DNA from: Rickettsiales bacterium UBA4311
Lineage (GTDB): Bacteria > Pseudomonadota > Alphaproteobacteria > Rickettsiales > Deianiraeaceae
Assembly: GCA_002394665.1 (NCBI GenBank)
Contig: DGUL01000007.1
Location: 1-64,000 of the forward strand
Direction of reading: 5' to 3'
Length of the DNA stretch: 64,000 bases
The notes under the pieces are model-generated. The model worked only from the letters and a program-made list of their open reading frames with translations. It did no database searches and had not been told where the DNA came from. Below, piece by piece: positions 25,919 through 33,950 of the stretch (position 1 is its first letter; each line of letters opens with the position of its first letter). Both the position numbers and the translations under genes were made by a program.

Positions 25919-27295
25919 TCATTTTATCTTCTCCTTATGCCTCTCTTCAAGCACTTTTACAACATCTTTCAATTCAAAATTTTTATTTTTCAACAGCAAC
26001 AAAAAGTGGAAAAGCGAGTCGGCACTTTCGCTTAAAAACCTCTCGTCGCTCTCTGCGAGGGCAGAAATTACGACTTCCGTCGCCTCTTCTCCAACTTTTT
26101 GTGCCACTTTATTCAATCCTTTTGCAGACAACTTCGCCACATAACTTGCTTCGCAATCGTTGTTTTTCAGCCTCTCGTCAATAATTTCCTCTAACTCTGC
26201 CAAAAAATTTACTCTTTCATTAAAACAAGTTTTCGTTCCAGTGTGGCAGGTGCTTCCTGTCGGCTCAACCACCGCCAAAAGTGCATCATTATCACAATCC
26301 AACAGCAATTTTTCAACTTTTAGAACATTCCCGCTCTCCTCGCCTTTCATCCAAATTCTATTTTTTGTTCTTGAAAAAAAGTGCATTTTTCCAGTTTGTT
26401 GCGTCAACTTTATTGCCTCCTTGTTGCAAAAACCAAGCATCAAAACATCAAAAGTTTTACAATCCTGCACTATGCAAGGAACCAAATTATTGCACTTTTT
26501 CCAGTCAATTTTATCAACAAAATCGGCGTTTTTCCAACCATTTTGATTTTCTTTTTGATTTTCATTTTCATCAAATTTCACAATTTCCTGATACAAATTA
26601 TTTTCGTACATCGCCCTGCCAACGATCGCAAAATCAGTGATTTCTTGCAGTTTTTTTACGTCCTCAAAATTGCAAACACCACCGCTTGCTTGAATTTGAA
26701 AGTTTGGAAATTGCGTCTTAATTTGTTGATACAAAATGCAGTTCCCACCGCTTAAACAGCCATCTCGCTGAATATCGGTAATTAAAATCTTTTGTGCAAT
26801 TCCGTAATATTTTTTCAACAAATTAAAAATATTTTCGCAATCGCAAAACTCTTGCCAGCCATTAATTTTAGGGGCGTAAACACCATTTATATTCTCGCAA
26901 TCTATCGCTAATACAATTTTTTCTGCACCAAATTTTTTGATAATTTCAATGGTTTTTTCTATATTTTTTATACATAAAGTTCCCAAAACAACAGCATCTA
27001 CATTGAGTTTGTTTAAGTAAAAATCTATTTTTTCAACATCACGAAAACCGCCTCCAACTTGAATTTTACCCCTAAATTTTTGTCTAATTTTTGCAATTTT
27101 TTTTTCATTATCCTCACATTTTTCGCCTTTCGCTCCATTCAAATTTACAATATGCAACGTTTCAAATATGTTATATTTTTTCAACAAATCATCAATGCTT
27201 ATATTATAAAATGTGGTTTTTTCATAATCACCTTTCAATAATCTAACAACCTTTCCATCAAGCAAATCAATTGAAGGAATTATAAAATTTTTCAT
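25919..27295 (-). CDS. hisA-hisIE: HisA-HisI-HisE trifunctional fusion protein
   Basis: One 458-residue frame holding three histidine enzymes. Residues 1-240 are HisA (ProFAR isomerase, TIM barrel) with Asp10 in IPSIDLLDG and Asp174 in LITDIQRDG. Residues ~262-360 are HisI (PR-AMP cyclohydrolase) with FFSRTKNRIWMKGE, LLDCDNDALL and the zinc Cys motif CHTGTKTCF. Residues ~363-458 are HisE (PR-ATP pyrophosphohydrolase) with KVGEEATEVVI and SADSLFH. HisI-HisE fusions are common; fusion to HisA is not an arrangement I know. An ~20-residue Asn/Glu/Lys linker joins HisA to HisI. Preceded by a TTGACA-17-TGTATT promoter and an operator copy. Confidence 0.92.
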   Translation of the reverse strand: MKNFIIPSIDLLDGKVVRLLKGDYEKTTFYNISIDDLLKKYNIFETLHIVNLNGAKGEKCEDNEKKIAKIRQKFRGKIQVGGGFRDVEKIDFYLNKLNVDAVVLGTLCIKNIEKTIEIIKKFGAEKIVLAIDCENINGVYAPKINGWQEFCDCENIFNLLKKYYGIAQKILITDIQRDGCLSGGNCILYQQIKTQFPNFQIQASGGVCNFEDVKKLQEITDFAIVGRAMYENNLYQEIVKFDENENQKENQNGWKNADFVDKIDWKKCNNLVPCIVQDCKTFDVLMLGFCNKEAIKLTQQTGKMHFFSRTKNRIWMKGEESGNVLKVEKLLLDCDNDALLAVVEPTGSTCHTGTKTCFNERVNFLAELEEIIDERLKNNDCEASYVAKLSAKGLNKVAQKVGEEATEVVISALAESDERFLSESADSLFHFLLLLKNKNFELKDVVKVLEERHKEKIK

Positions 27296-27301
27296 ATCAA
27301 C

Positions 27302-27324
27302 ATGTTAACACGATAATACATTAA
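27302..27324 (-). promoter_or_regulatory. Putative HisR operator S1 (hisA-IE)
   Basis: ATGTTAACACGATAATACAT on the plus strand, covering the -10 box and transcription start region of hisA-IE. One of eight related sites in the island (consensus ATRTTAACAYACTAATAC). Confidence 0.6.
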
Positions 27325-27343
27325 AACATTTTTTTATTGTCAA
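27315..27343 (-). promoter_or_regulatory. Promoter of hisA-IE
   Basis: On the minus strand TTGACA (27343-27338), 17-base spacer, TGTATT (27320-27315). The same architecture and nearly the same bases precede hisB. The predicted leader is only ~13 bases. Confidence 0.6.
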
Positions 27344-27411
27344 CTTTTTATATTAAACTTTATCAAAATAATTCTTGCACATTATAATCAGACTCATTTT
27401 ACAACGAAACC

Positions 27412-28076
27412 ATGACTAAGAAAGTGTTTTTGATTTTCTTTTTTAACCTATTATTTATAAACAGATCGGCATATTCGTTCTTTCTCAAACGCAAAGCGAA
27501 ATAGTTGGCATTTACTCAATTTAAATTATGTTTATCAAAATGGAAATAATTACTACGGTTCAAATAATGGGGCAAGTATTATTTACGGTTTGACGGACAA
27601 AATTGAATTGCAATCACGAACTTCCACGGTCTTTGGCAAAGGTGCTTTTGGGCTTGGTTATCAAAATGTAAAGGTGAAATGTCAGTTTTTCAAAAATAAA
27701 AATAATACACTTTTTGTTGCGGGTGCAATTTCTTTAAAATCACCACAATGGATTACAAGCACTGAAAAACTGAGTTTTATGTCATCCGGCGAGCGGTGGA
27801 AACCAGGTTTTCATTTTATAATTGACTGGCTCCCGCATAAGAAATTTGCTATTTTTTCACAAATTGTTTATACCGACAAAATTGATGATCGCGAGGTCTC
27901 AATTTACTTCATGCCATAATGGTCAATAACGGAAAAATGGAGCTTAAACTTGCTTTATGAAGGTTTTTTTCAGTTCAAAAATAAGCAGTTTTCTTTGGAA
28001 AATTTTGCACTTTTGCCAACTTATAAAATCAAAAAAAAACAACATTTGGTGCGAGAATTGTTTATATTCATATGTT
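27412..28076 (+). pseudogene. Decayed outer-membrane beta-barrel protein gene
   Basis: ATG 27412 opens a signal peptide (KKVFLIFFFNLLFINRSAYS), then a frameshift near 27495 moves the frame to WHLLNLNYVYQNGNNYYG, which continues as alternating strands (GLTDKIELQSRTSTVFGKG ... GFHFIIDWLPHKKFAIFSQI). It stops at 27917-27919 and resumes beyond the stop with KWSLNLLYEGFFQFKNKQ and LPTYKI. The pattern is of a barrel protein or channel, function unknown. At least one frameshift and one stop make it non-functional. The sequence from here to 28129 has nothing else recognisable. Confidence 0.6.
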
Positions 28077-28129
28077 AAATGATAAAAAAATAATGTAGCA
28101 GAGGCTTTCTTCTGTGGTGTTTTTGCTGG

Positions 28130-28520
28130 TTAATTTTTGATTTTAAAAAACTTTTTCACATTTTGAACGTCTTTTTTGAATTGATTTTCTGCCTCTCCTT
28201 TTGAAGAAAACTTCATTTTATCTCTAACTTTTTTAATCAAACAAACCTCTATTTTTTTGCCGTATATCTCCTCATTGAAACCCAAAATATGACTTTCCAA
28301 AATATTTCTTTGTTTATTATAAAACGTTGCTCCTTTATAAATTTTTCCGTCATATTTTATCGTGGAAATAAACACCAATGCATCAAGCGAATTGTTGACA
28401 TACGGGACATTTGCAGTAGGAAATCCAGTTGTTCGTTCATTTTTTTTCCTTCAATCACAATACCTGTTTGCCGTATTTGGCAAGGAAAATTATTGTGTTT
28501 TTTAAAAAAAAACTTATACA
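28130..28520 (-). pseudogene. ribF: Truncated ribF (riboflavin kinase domain only)
   Basis: The minus-strand frame reads IRQTGIVIEGKKNERTTGFP, TANVPYVNNSL, then KGATFYNKQRNILESHILGF and YGKKIEVCLIKKVRDKMKF, the flavokinase half of RibF, including the GFPTAN motif. The N-terminal FAD synthetase half is absent; a stop closes the frame near 28554 and no normal start precedes the domain (first ATG 28378 lies inside it). Hence a 3' fragment, probably non-functional, lying behind hisB. An operator-like site (S2) sits just upstream. Confidence 0.75.
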
Positions 28521-28588
28521 AAAAATTGTAAAAATTATGTTTAATAAAATACTAAAAAAAAATGTTTTTTCAAAAATTTCATATTGAC

Positions 28589-28611
28589 ATGTTAACATTA
28601 TAAAGCACCTT
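28589..28611 (-). promoter_or_regulatory. Operator-like site S2, overlapping the hisB stop codon
   Basis: ATGTTAACATTATAAAGC on the plus strand; matches the operator consensus in its first half only. It precedes the truncated ribF gene in the same orientation as the other sites precede their genes. Confidence 0.4.
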
Positions 28612-29653
28612 TTGTTGATGAAATATTATTGTCAACCACTCTGCTCGCATCGCGTAAAACCTTACCAAATGCCTTAAAACAACTCTCAATTTTGTGGTGT
28701 GTGTTTTTACCTTCAATCCTAATATTTATATTCATCTTACTCGCAACCGCAAACGATTGAAAAAAATGTTCCACCATTTCTGTCGGCATATCACCGCAAT
28801 ATTCACGTTCGAAATTCGCATCAAAAACACAAAATGGACGCCCAGAAATATCAATCGCAACATATGATAGACTCTCATCCATTGGCAAAAAACGCTCGCT
28901 CGCGAAACGCGAAATGCCTTTCTTATCACCTAATGCTTGTAAAAATGCCTCGCCAAAACAAATTGCAATATCCTCAATCGTGTGGTGTTCGTCAATCTGC
29001 AAATCACCTTTGCAGTCAATTTTTAAGTCAAATTTTCCGTGTTTTGCAACTTGTTCCAACACATGATTAAAAAAATTCAATCCAGTATTTATCTCACTTT
29101 TTCCACTACCATCAATATTCAAATCAACTGCAATTTTCGTCTCTTTCGTCTCTCTTTTTACACTTGCTTTTCGTTGTAAAATTGTATCCACAATTTCTTT
29201 CCAGCCGTAATTTTCACCAATCTTAAAGCCACTAATTCCAATATTTTTTGCAAATTCAACATCAGTGTCTCTGTCGCCAATCATAACTGATTTATCTTTG
29301 TCAATTTCATTTTCAAATGATTTTACAAGACCAATTTTTGGTTTTCTGCAATCACAATTTTCATCTTCATAATGCGGACAAGTAAGCCAATTTGAAAAAT
29401 AAATATCCTCGCTTGCTAAAATTTCTTTCAGTTTTTTATTCACCAATTCATAGTTTTCAGCAGTATTTTCAGGCGTTCCAAGACCATCTTGATTTGAAAC
29501 AACAATCAACTCAAAACCTGCATTTTGCAATCTTTTCAATGCAGAAATTACCCCTTTTATCAACACCAACTGCTCCAATCCATTAACTTGTTTTGTGTCT
29601 TCTGGCTCCCAAATCAAAGTCCCATCTCTGTCTAGAAATGCAATTTTTTTCAT
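28598..29653 (-). CDS. hisB: Bifunctional histidinol-phosphatase / imidazoleglycerol-phosphate dehydratase
   Basis: 351 residues. The N-terminal HAD phosphatase domain has LDRDGTLI (Asp8, Asp10), the zinc loop CPHYEDENCDC and GDRDTDVEFA. The C-terminal dehydratase domain (from about 165) has the manganese-site motifs DEHHTIEDIA and GKNTHHKIES, with GDMPTEMVEHFF between them. Two-domain HisB is known from enteric-type Gammaproteobacteria and some Bacteroidetes, while Alphaproteobacteria usually have a separate dehydratase, so lateral acquisition is likely. It has its own promoter and operator copy (S3). Confidence 0.95.
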   Translation of the reverse strand: MKKIAFLDRDGTLIWEPEDTKQVNGLEQLVLIKGVISALKRLQNAGFELIVVSNQDGLGTPENTAENYELVNKKLKEILASEDIYFSNWLTCPHYEDENCDCRKPKIGLVKSFENEIDKDKSVMIGDRDTDVEFAKNIGISGFKIGENYGWKEIVDTILQRKASVKRETKETKIAVDLNIDGSGKSEINTGLNFFNHVLEQVAKHGKFDLKIDCKGDLQIDEHHTIEDIAICFGEAFLQALGDKKGISRFASERFLPMDESLSYVAIDISGRPFCVFDANFEREYCGDMPTEMVEHFFQSFAVASKMNINIRIEGKNTHHKIESCFKAFGKVLRDASRVVDNNISSTKGAL

Positions 29654-29659
29654 TTTAAT

Positions 29660-29682
29660 ATATTAACACACTAATACATTAA
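29660..29682 (-). promoter_or_regulatory. Putative HisR operator S3 (hisB)
   Basis: ATATTAACACACTAATACAT on the plus strand, overlapping the -10 box of the hisB promoter and ending 7 bases before the ATG. Confidence 0.65.
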
Positions 29683-29701
29683 AATGATTTTTTATTGTCA
29701 A
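29673..29701 (-). promoter_or_regulatory. Promoter of hisB
   Basis: TTGACA (29701-29696), 17-base spacer, TGTATT (29678-29673) on the minus strand. Nearly identical to the hisA-IE promoter, suggesting the whole promoter-operator cassette was duplicated. Confidence 0.6.
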
Positions 29702-30417
29702 TTATTATATTTATTTTTTATTAAATTCAAAATCTCACTGTATTTCATGAAATCAACACTTTCGTCAATTAAAGTTGTATAATTTTGTTTTATTTCTTCA
29801 AAATTGTCTATAATAAAACATTTGCACCCAAGGTTTTTAGCCATAATTATATCTTGCTCGCTGTCGCCAATCATCCAACATTTTTGATTTTTCAATCTAA
29901 CAACTTCCTTAATTTTATCTGCAAAATCTTTGTTTGGTTTTTGTAAATCGCCAAAATCATTTGTTCCGTATATGCCATTAAAATAATGAAGCAAATTACC
30001 GTCTGTGAGCCATTTTCTAAGTTTTGTGCCATCGGATCTACTTAATACATATGTTTTAATTTTCTTTTTAGTTAATTCTATTAGTACATCTTCTGCACCT
30101 TGCACTTTTACAAATTTTGAAGTTGCAAAATGACTATAAACTTGTTTTAGAACATCGTTACCAAGCAATTTAACTATTAAATCTTTTTTAACATTTGTGC
30201 TTGCTTTCGCGAATTGTTCCGCTTGCCGTTTTGTCTTCCATTTACAATATTTTTCACATCCTTCATCAAATATTTTTTTATCATCATACAGTGTGCCGTT
30301 GTAGTCAAAAAACACAACACCCGACATATCCGTGTTATTGTTTTTCTTTATTTTACTATTGTGTAAATTACACCCAACTAAAACAACAAAAATGAATAAA
30401 AATAAAAACTTTTTCAT
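29698..30417 (-). CDS. Exported HAD-superfamily hydrolase-like lipoprotein
   Basis: 239 residues with a lipoprotein signal (KKFLFLFIFVVLVGC). The HAD fold is clear: motif I FFDYNGTLYD, motif II VLSRSDG, motif III Lys near LQKPNKDFA, motif IV IGDSEQDIIMA. In motif I the second Asp of DxDGT is Asn, as in some dehalogenase-type members, so phosphatase activity is uncertain. A membrane-anchored HAD protein outside the cytoplasm is unusual. It sits in the histidine island but hisB already supplies the phosphatase, so a link to histidine is not supported. Confidence 0.7.
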   Translation of the reverse strand: MKKFLFLFIFVVLVGCNLHNSKIKKNNNTDMSGVVFFDYNGTLYDDKKIFDEGCEKYCKWKTKRQAEQFAKASTNVKKDLIVKLLGNDVLKQVYSHFATSKFVKVQGAEDVLIELTKKKIKTYVLSRSDGTKLRKWLTDGNLLHYFNGIYGTNDFGDLQKPNKDFADKIKEVVRLKNQKCWMIGDSEQDIIMAKNLGCKCFIIDNFEEIKQNYTTLIDESVDFMKYSEILNLIKNKYNN

Positions 30418-30481
30418 ACTTAATAGTATTGAATTGCACAGCTTTTATTTTTCAAATTTTTTTTGCCACAAAACAATTCGA

Positions 30482-30756
30482 TCATCCAACAAATTTGTTG
30501 TTTTCAAATGTGCCTTCTTTTATTGCTCCGTCTTGCAAAATTTGCTTACCTTCGCCGTGCATTAAACCATTTTTCATTTCGCCATCGTATCCTGCTCCGC
30601 TTGGCCACACGGCTTTCAAATTTTATGTAGATAACTTTTTATAAACCACACCGTCTTCTGTTAGTAAAAATCATCAATAACTCTTACTGCATTTTTATTG
30701 GCAGATACTTTACTAAAATCTACAAAATCTTTAAAATTAGACATATTATTGGACAT
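30482..30756 (-). pseudogene. Decayed MORN-repeat protein gene
   Basis: ATG 30756 reads MSNNMSNFKDFVDFSKVSAN and soon stops. In a shifted frame the sequence continues with EDGVVYKKLST, stop, then WPSGAGYDGEMKNGLMHGEG and QDGAIKEGTFENNKFVG, typical MORN repeats (YxGxxxNGxxHGxG). Two or more lesions make it non-functional. Nothing else is seen between it and the HAD lipoprotein gene. Confidence 0.6.
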
Positions 30757-30810
30757 AATATCGTATTATAATAGTTTTTTGCAAGAAATAAATATTAGAT
30801 GTTATTATCA

Positions 30811-30818
30811 TTTGATAC
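30811..30818 (+). repeat. Target-site duplication, left, of IS1595-type element 2
   Basis: TTTGATAC, identical to 33840-33847. Confidence 0.9.
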
Positions 30819-30843
30819 GGCAATTATCCCTTAAAGTATAAAA
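30819..30843 (+). repeat. Left terminal inverted repeat, element 2
   Basis: Starts GGCAATTATCCCTT; pairs with 33815-33839. Confidence 0.85.
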
Positions 30844-30869
30844 GTTGTTGATTTTTATGTTTTTAGTTT

Positions 30870-32862
30870 ATGAGCTTAAATGAAGTTAAAATGTCATCCT
30901 ATTTGGATGTTAATTCTGTAATAGAAGATTGCAAAAAAGTTTCAATTTGCGATGCTGTTAACGAGGCGATATTAAATTCAATACAAGCAAATGCAAGCGA
31001 TATTAAAGTTAAATTTACAACAATTAAAGACAATGAATTGTCTTACAAAATTAAATCTATTGAAATTATTGACAACGGCGAAGGTTTTAATGATGAAAAC
31101 ATAAAACATTTTAGCACTTTATACACAAAAAATAAAAAAGAAAAAGGATGTAAAGGATATGGAAGAGTTTATTATAAAAAAGCATTTGAAGCAGTTGAAA
31201 TATCTTCTTTCAATAGTAATAAAAACAATGAAAAAGTTAATTTTGTTTTTACAAACGATGATTTTAGCAAGGACGACAATATAGAATTACGTAAACACAC
31301 ACAAGGATAATGAAACAAGTTTATTGTTAGAAAATCCAATTATTGATAATATTACAAATAAAGATGTAAGTTATAATAAAAAGCATATTTATAACGACAT
31401 ATTAAATGTTGTTTATCCTTATATCTTTTTAGAAGAGAACAAAAATATAACAATATCTTTTTATGTAAATGGAAATCAAGAATACGAAGAGAAAAAAAAC
31501 GACAATGACAAGAATATTCCACTTATTATCAATTTAGATAAAATTAAAGGTATAGATGACAAGCAAATTATTTTAAATAAAGAAAATGGTTTATTTTTTG
31601 ACAGCGAACAAAAAATAATTTTATGGTATAAGATTACAAAAAGAGATTTTAATCAAGATAAAGCGACAATTACAACAGCAATTTGTCATAAAAATAGACC
31701 ATTATTTGAAAGTTCATTTGATAAACAACCATTGCAAATTGATATAAATGTAAAAGGTTATGATGTATTGTTCTTATTAGAAAGTGAGTGGATTGACAAC
31801 CAACCAATAGATAAAGACCATCATATCAAACTTGATGACAAAAATAAAGATAAATGGAATGAGATAAAAAAGAAAGTTGAAGATGCTATAAATGAAATTT
31901 TATGCAATAACATTGCAGATTTAAAACAATATAATAAAGAAAACAAAAAGAAATTCATACAACAATATCCAGAATATGCAAGATTTGTAGTTGAAGAAAA
32001 AGAAACTGGTTATTTTGATGAGGGTAAAGTATTAAAACAAGCAAGAAAATATAGGGATGAATTAGAAGATAAAGTGGCAAATGATAAAGGAAAGAATAAA
32101 ACAGAAAAAGAAGCAAACATAAGGGAGGCAATTTACTTTGACTTAAAAAGTTATTTTAAACACAGAGAAAATATATTAAATCAATTTCAAGAACTAAAAG
32201 ACACAAAAATAGAAGGACAAATACACAATTTATTATTTCCGCAATATTTTAGTAGAAAAGAAGCGGAACAACCACAAGCAAAAGATTACAGCAATGATTT
32301 TTTAAATAAGATTGAATTTGGATATAACAATTTATGGTTAATAGATGATAGATTTATGGGATATAGTTATATTGCAAGCGAGCAATATATTTCAACTTTT
32401 ATCAAAAATAATAATTTACAAAAAGTAGAAGGAAACGGAGAAATGGATATTGTTGTTTATTTTGACAATGAAGATAAAAAACGAGCAGTGATCGTGGAGT
32501 GTAAAAAGATGACTGCAAATTATAAGGAGAATGGAACAGGAATATTGCAATTATTTAAATATGCAAAACATTTATATGATAGCGGTATTACTGAAATTTA
32601 TTTAGTATTACCAGTAAATATTGATAAAGATTTTAGAGATATATTAGAAAATCAACAGCATTTTTGTAAAGTTTTTTCACATAAAGGCGAGTTATGGCAA
32701 AATAGTTATAATGATAGAAATGCTTACATTCAAGTAATAACACCTGATGCTTTAATTGCTAACGCACAAGCGAGGAATAAAAAGTTTATTGAAATGGCAA
32801 ACGAAGAATACGAAAAACAAATTGACGAACAATATAAAGATGACAACAACTCTAACAAATAA
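30870..32862 (+). pseudogene. MORC-type GHKL ATPase fused to PD-(D/E)xK nuclease, frameshifted
   Basis: The first frame (30870-31310) has a GHKL ATPase N-box (VNEAILNSIQANA, Asn31), the Mg/ATP motif IIDNGEGF (68-73) and the glycine lid KGCKGYGRVYYKKAFE. It stops after ELRKHTQG; shifting one base in the ACACACAC run near 31296-31303 gives DNETSLLLENPIIDN and continues to 32862. The far C-terminus carries GEMDIVVYF ... AVIVECKKM, a PD-(D/E)xK nuclease core (Asp, Glu-x-Lys). Bacterial MORC-type ATPases joined to restriction-like nucleases are known from conflict systems. Intact it would be ~660 residues. The shift may be a real lesion, a switchable repeat or a sequencing error. Confidence 0.65.
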
Positions 32863-33811
32863 TCGTTCTAACCATCAAATTATCAAACATCAATTTTGAA
32901 AATCTATTGTTATATCTATAACAAAACTCGTTGATATAATTTTCTGCATATTTACAAGATATGTGATGATAAATACCAAACACACCTCTTTTTAATGTCG
33001 CCCAAAAGCCCTCTATTGTATTTGTATAGATTTTATAGGTTTTATAACCCTCTTCTCTGTTTTCAAAACTCTCTTCTTTTGCATATTCACCAACAGAGTG
33101 ATTAACACATTTATGGTTATATTCCATTCCAATTTGTTTATAACTTTTTAATTCATCTGTTATAACTAAACTTCCTTGTTTTACATTTGAATATATTTGT
33201 TTTAATAGTGTTGTCGCTTTTGTATCATCAATTTTTACCGCTTTAACACCGCCATTTCTTTCAATCATTCCCATAATAATAAGTTTTTCAAAAACTCCTT
33301 TTGCATCAATCCTTTTTGATAAGTGCATATTTTCTGCTTTACCACCAATATATGTTTCATCAATTTCAACAATTCCTTTTAATAATCCGTCGTTGTTATC
33401 ATTGTTGTTGTCGTTATTTTCTTGGTTTTTCATCGCCTCTCTTATTTTATGCAACATTCTCCAAGCTGTCTTATATGTTGTTCCTATTTCTCTTTTTAGT
33501 TGCAACGCACTTACACCTTTTTTACTATTCAAAAACAAATGAATTGCATACATCCATTTTCTTAAATCAGTGCAAGATTTCTCAAAGATAGTTCCTTTGA
33601 ATATTGAAAAAGTATTTTTACAATTAAAACAAATAAAATTCTTTGGTCTTTTAGCAATGTGATAGACACTATGTTCGCAACCACAATGATTGCATTTTAC
33701 TTTATTTCCATATCTTATTTTAATGTAATACTCTATACAAGCTAATTCAGTTGGAAATTTTTTAATAAATTCAAAAAATGTCATAAAACTTACACTCATT
33801 TTATAACACAT
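32852..33811 (-). CDS. IS1595-family transposase (ISXO2-like)
   Basis: 319 residues. N-terminal zinc ribbon (CNHCGC ... CFNC), then the RKWMYAIHLFL and LQLKREIGTTYKTAWRML helix-turn-helix region. The catalytic domain shows VEIDETYIGGK, ITDELKSYK and NTIEGFWATLKRGVFG, the DDE/N-type set of this family. Frame intact, so the element may still be active. ATG 33784 (MTFFEFIKKF) is an alternative start, the first residues otherwise being encoded close to the right inverted repeat. It converges on the ATPase/nuclease gene with 11 bases of overlap. Confidence 0.93.
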   Translation of the reverse strand: MCYKMSVSFMTFFEFIKKFPTELACIEYYIKIRYGNKVKCNHCGCEHSVYHIAKRPKNFICFNCKNTFSIFKGTIFEKSCTDLRKWMYAIHLFLNSKKGVSALQLKREIGTTYKTAWRMLHKIREAMKNQENNDNNNDNNDGLLKGIVEIDETYIGGKAENMHLSKRIDAKGVFEKLIIMGMIERNGGVKAVKIDDTKATTLLKQIYSNVKQGSLVITDELKSYKQIGMEYNHKCVNHSVGEYAKEESFENREEGYKTYKIYTNTIEGFWATLKRGVFGIYHHISCKYAENYINEFCYRYNNRFSKLMFDNLMVRTIIC

Positions 33812-33814
33812 TAT

Positions 33815-33839
33815 TTTTATATGTCAAGGGATAATTACC
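33815..33839 (-). repeat. Right terminal inverted repeat, element 2
   Basis: Reverse complement starts GGTAATTATCCCTTG and matches the left end with few mismatches. Confidence 0.85.
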
Positions 33840-33847
33840 TTTGATAC
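33840..33847 (+). repeat. Target-site duplication, right, of element 2
   Basis: TTTGATAC, identical to the left copy. Confidence 0.9.
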
Positions 33848-33860
33848 TTTTTTATTTAAT

Positions 33861-33888
33861 TTGACAAACAATTATTATATTGTATAAT
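33861..33888 (+). promoter_or_regulatory. Consensus sigma70 promoter
   Basis: TTGACA (33861-33866), 16-base spacer, TATAAT (33883-33888): both hexamers are perfect. It points at the orphan gene starting at 33951 and lies just outside element 2. Confidence 0.65.
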
Positions 33889-33950
33889 AACCTTTTATTA
33901 AAATAAAAGAAATCAGTGCATTTGATGCGGCTCAAAGTAAAGCTAAATAC

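Larger units (their letters stand above)
30819..33839. mobile_element. IS1595-type element 2 carrying a MORC-type ATPase/nuclease gene
   Basis: 3021 bp. The left end GGCAATTATCCCTT...TATAAAA and the right end (reverse complement GGTAATTATCCCTT...TATAAAA) match at about 21 of 25 bases, and a perfect 8-bp target duplication TTTGATAC flanks them. Contents: a frameshifted ATPase/nuclease gene on the plus strand and a complete IS1595-family transposase on the minus strand, convergent. Ends are related to those of element 1. Confidence 0.9.
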
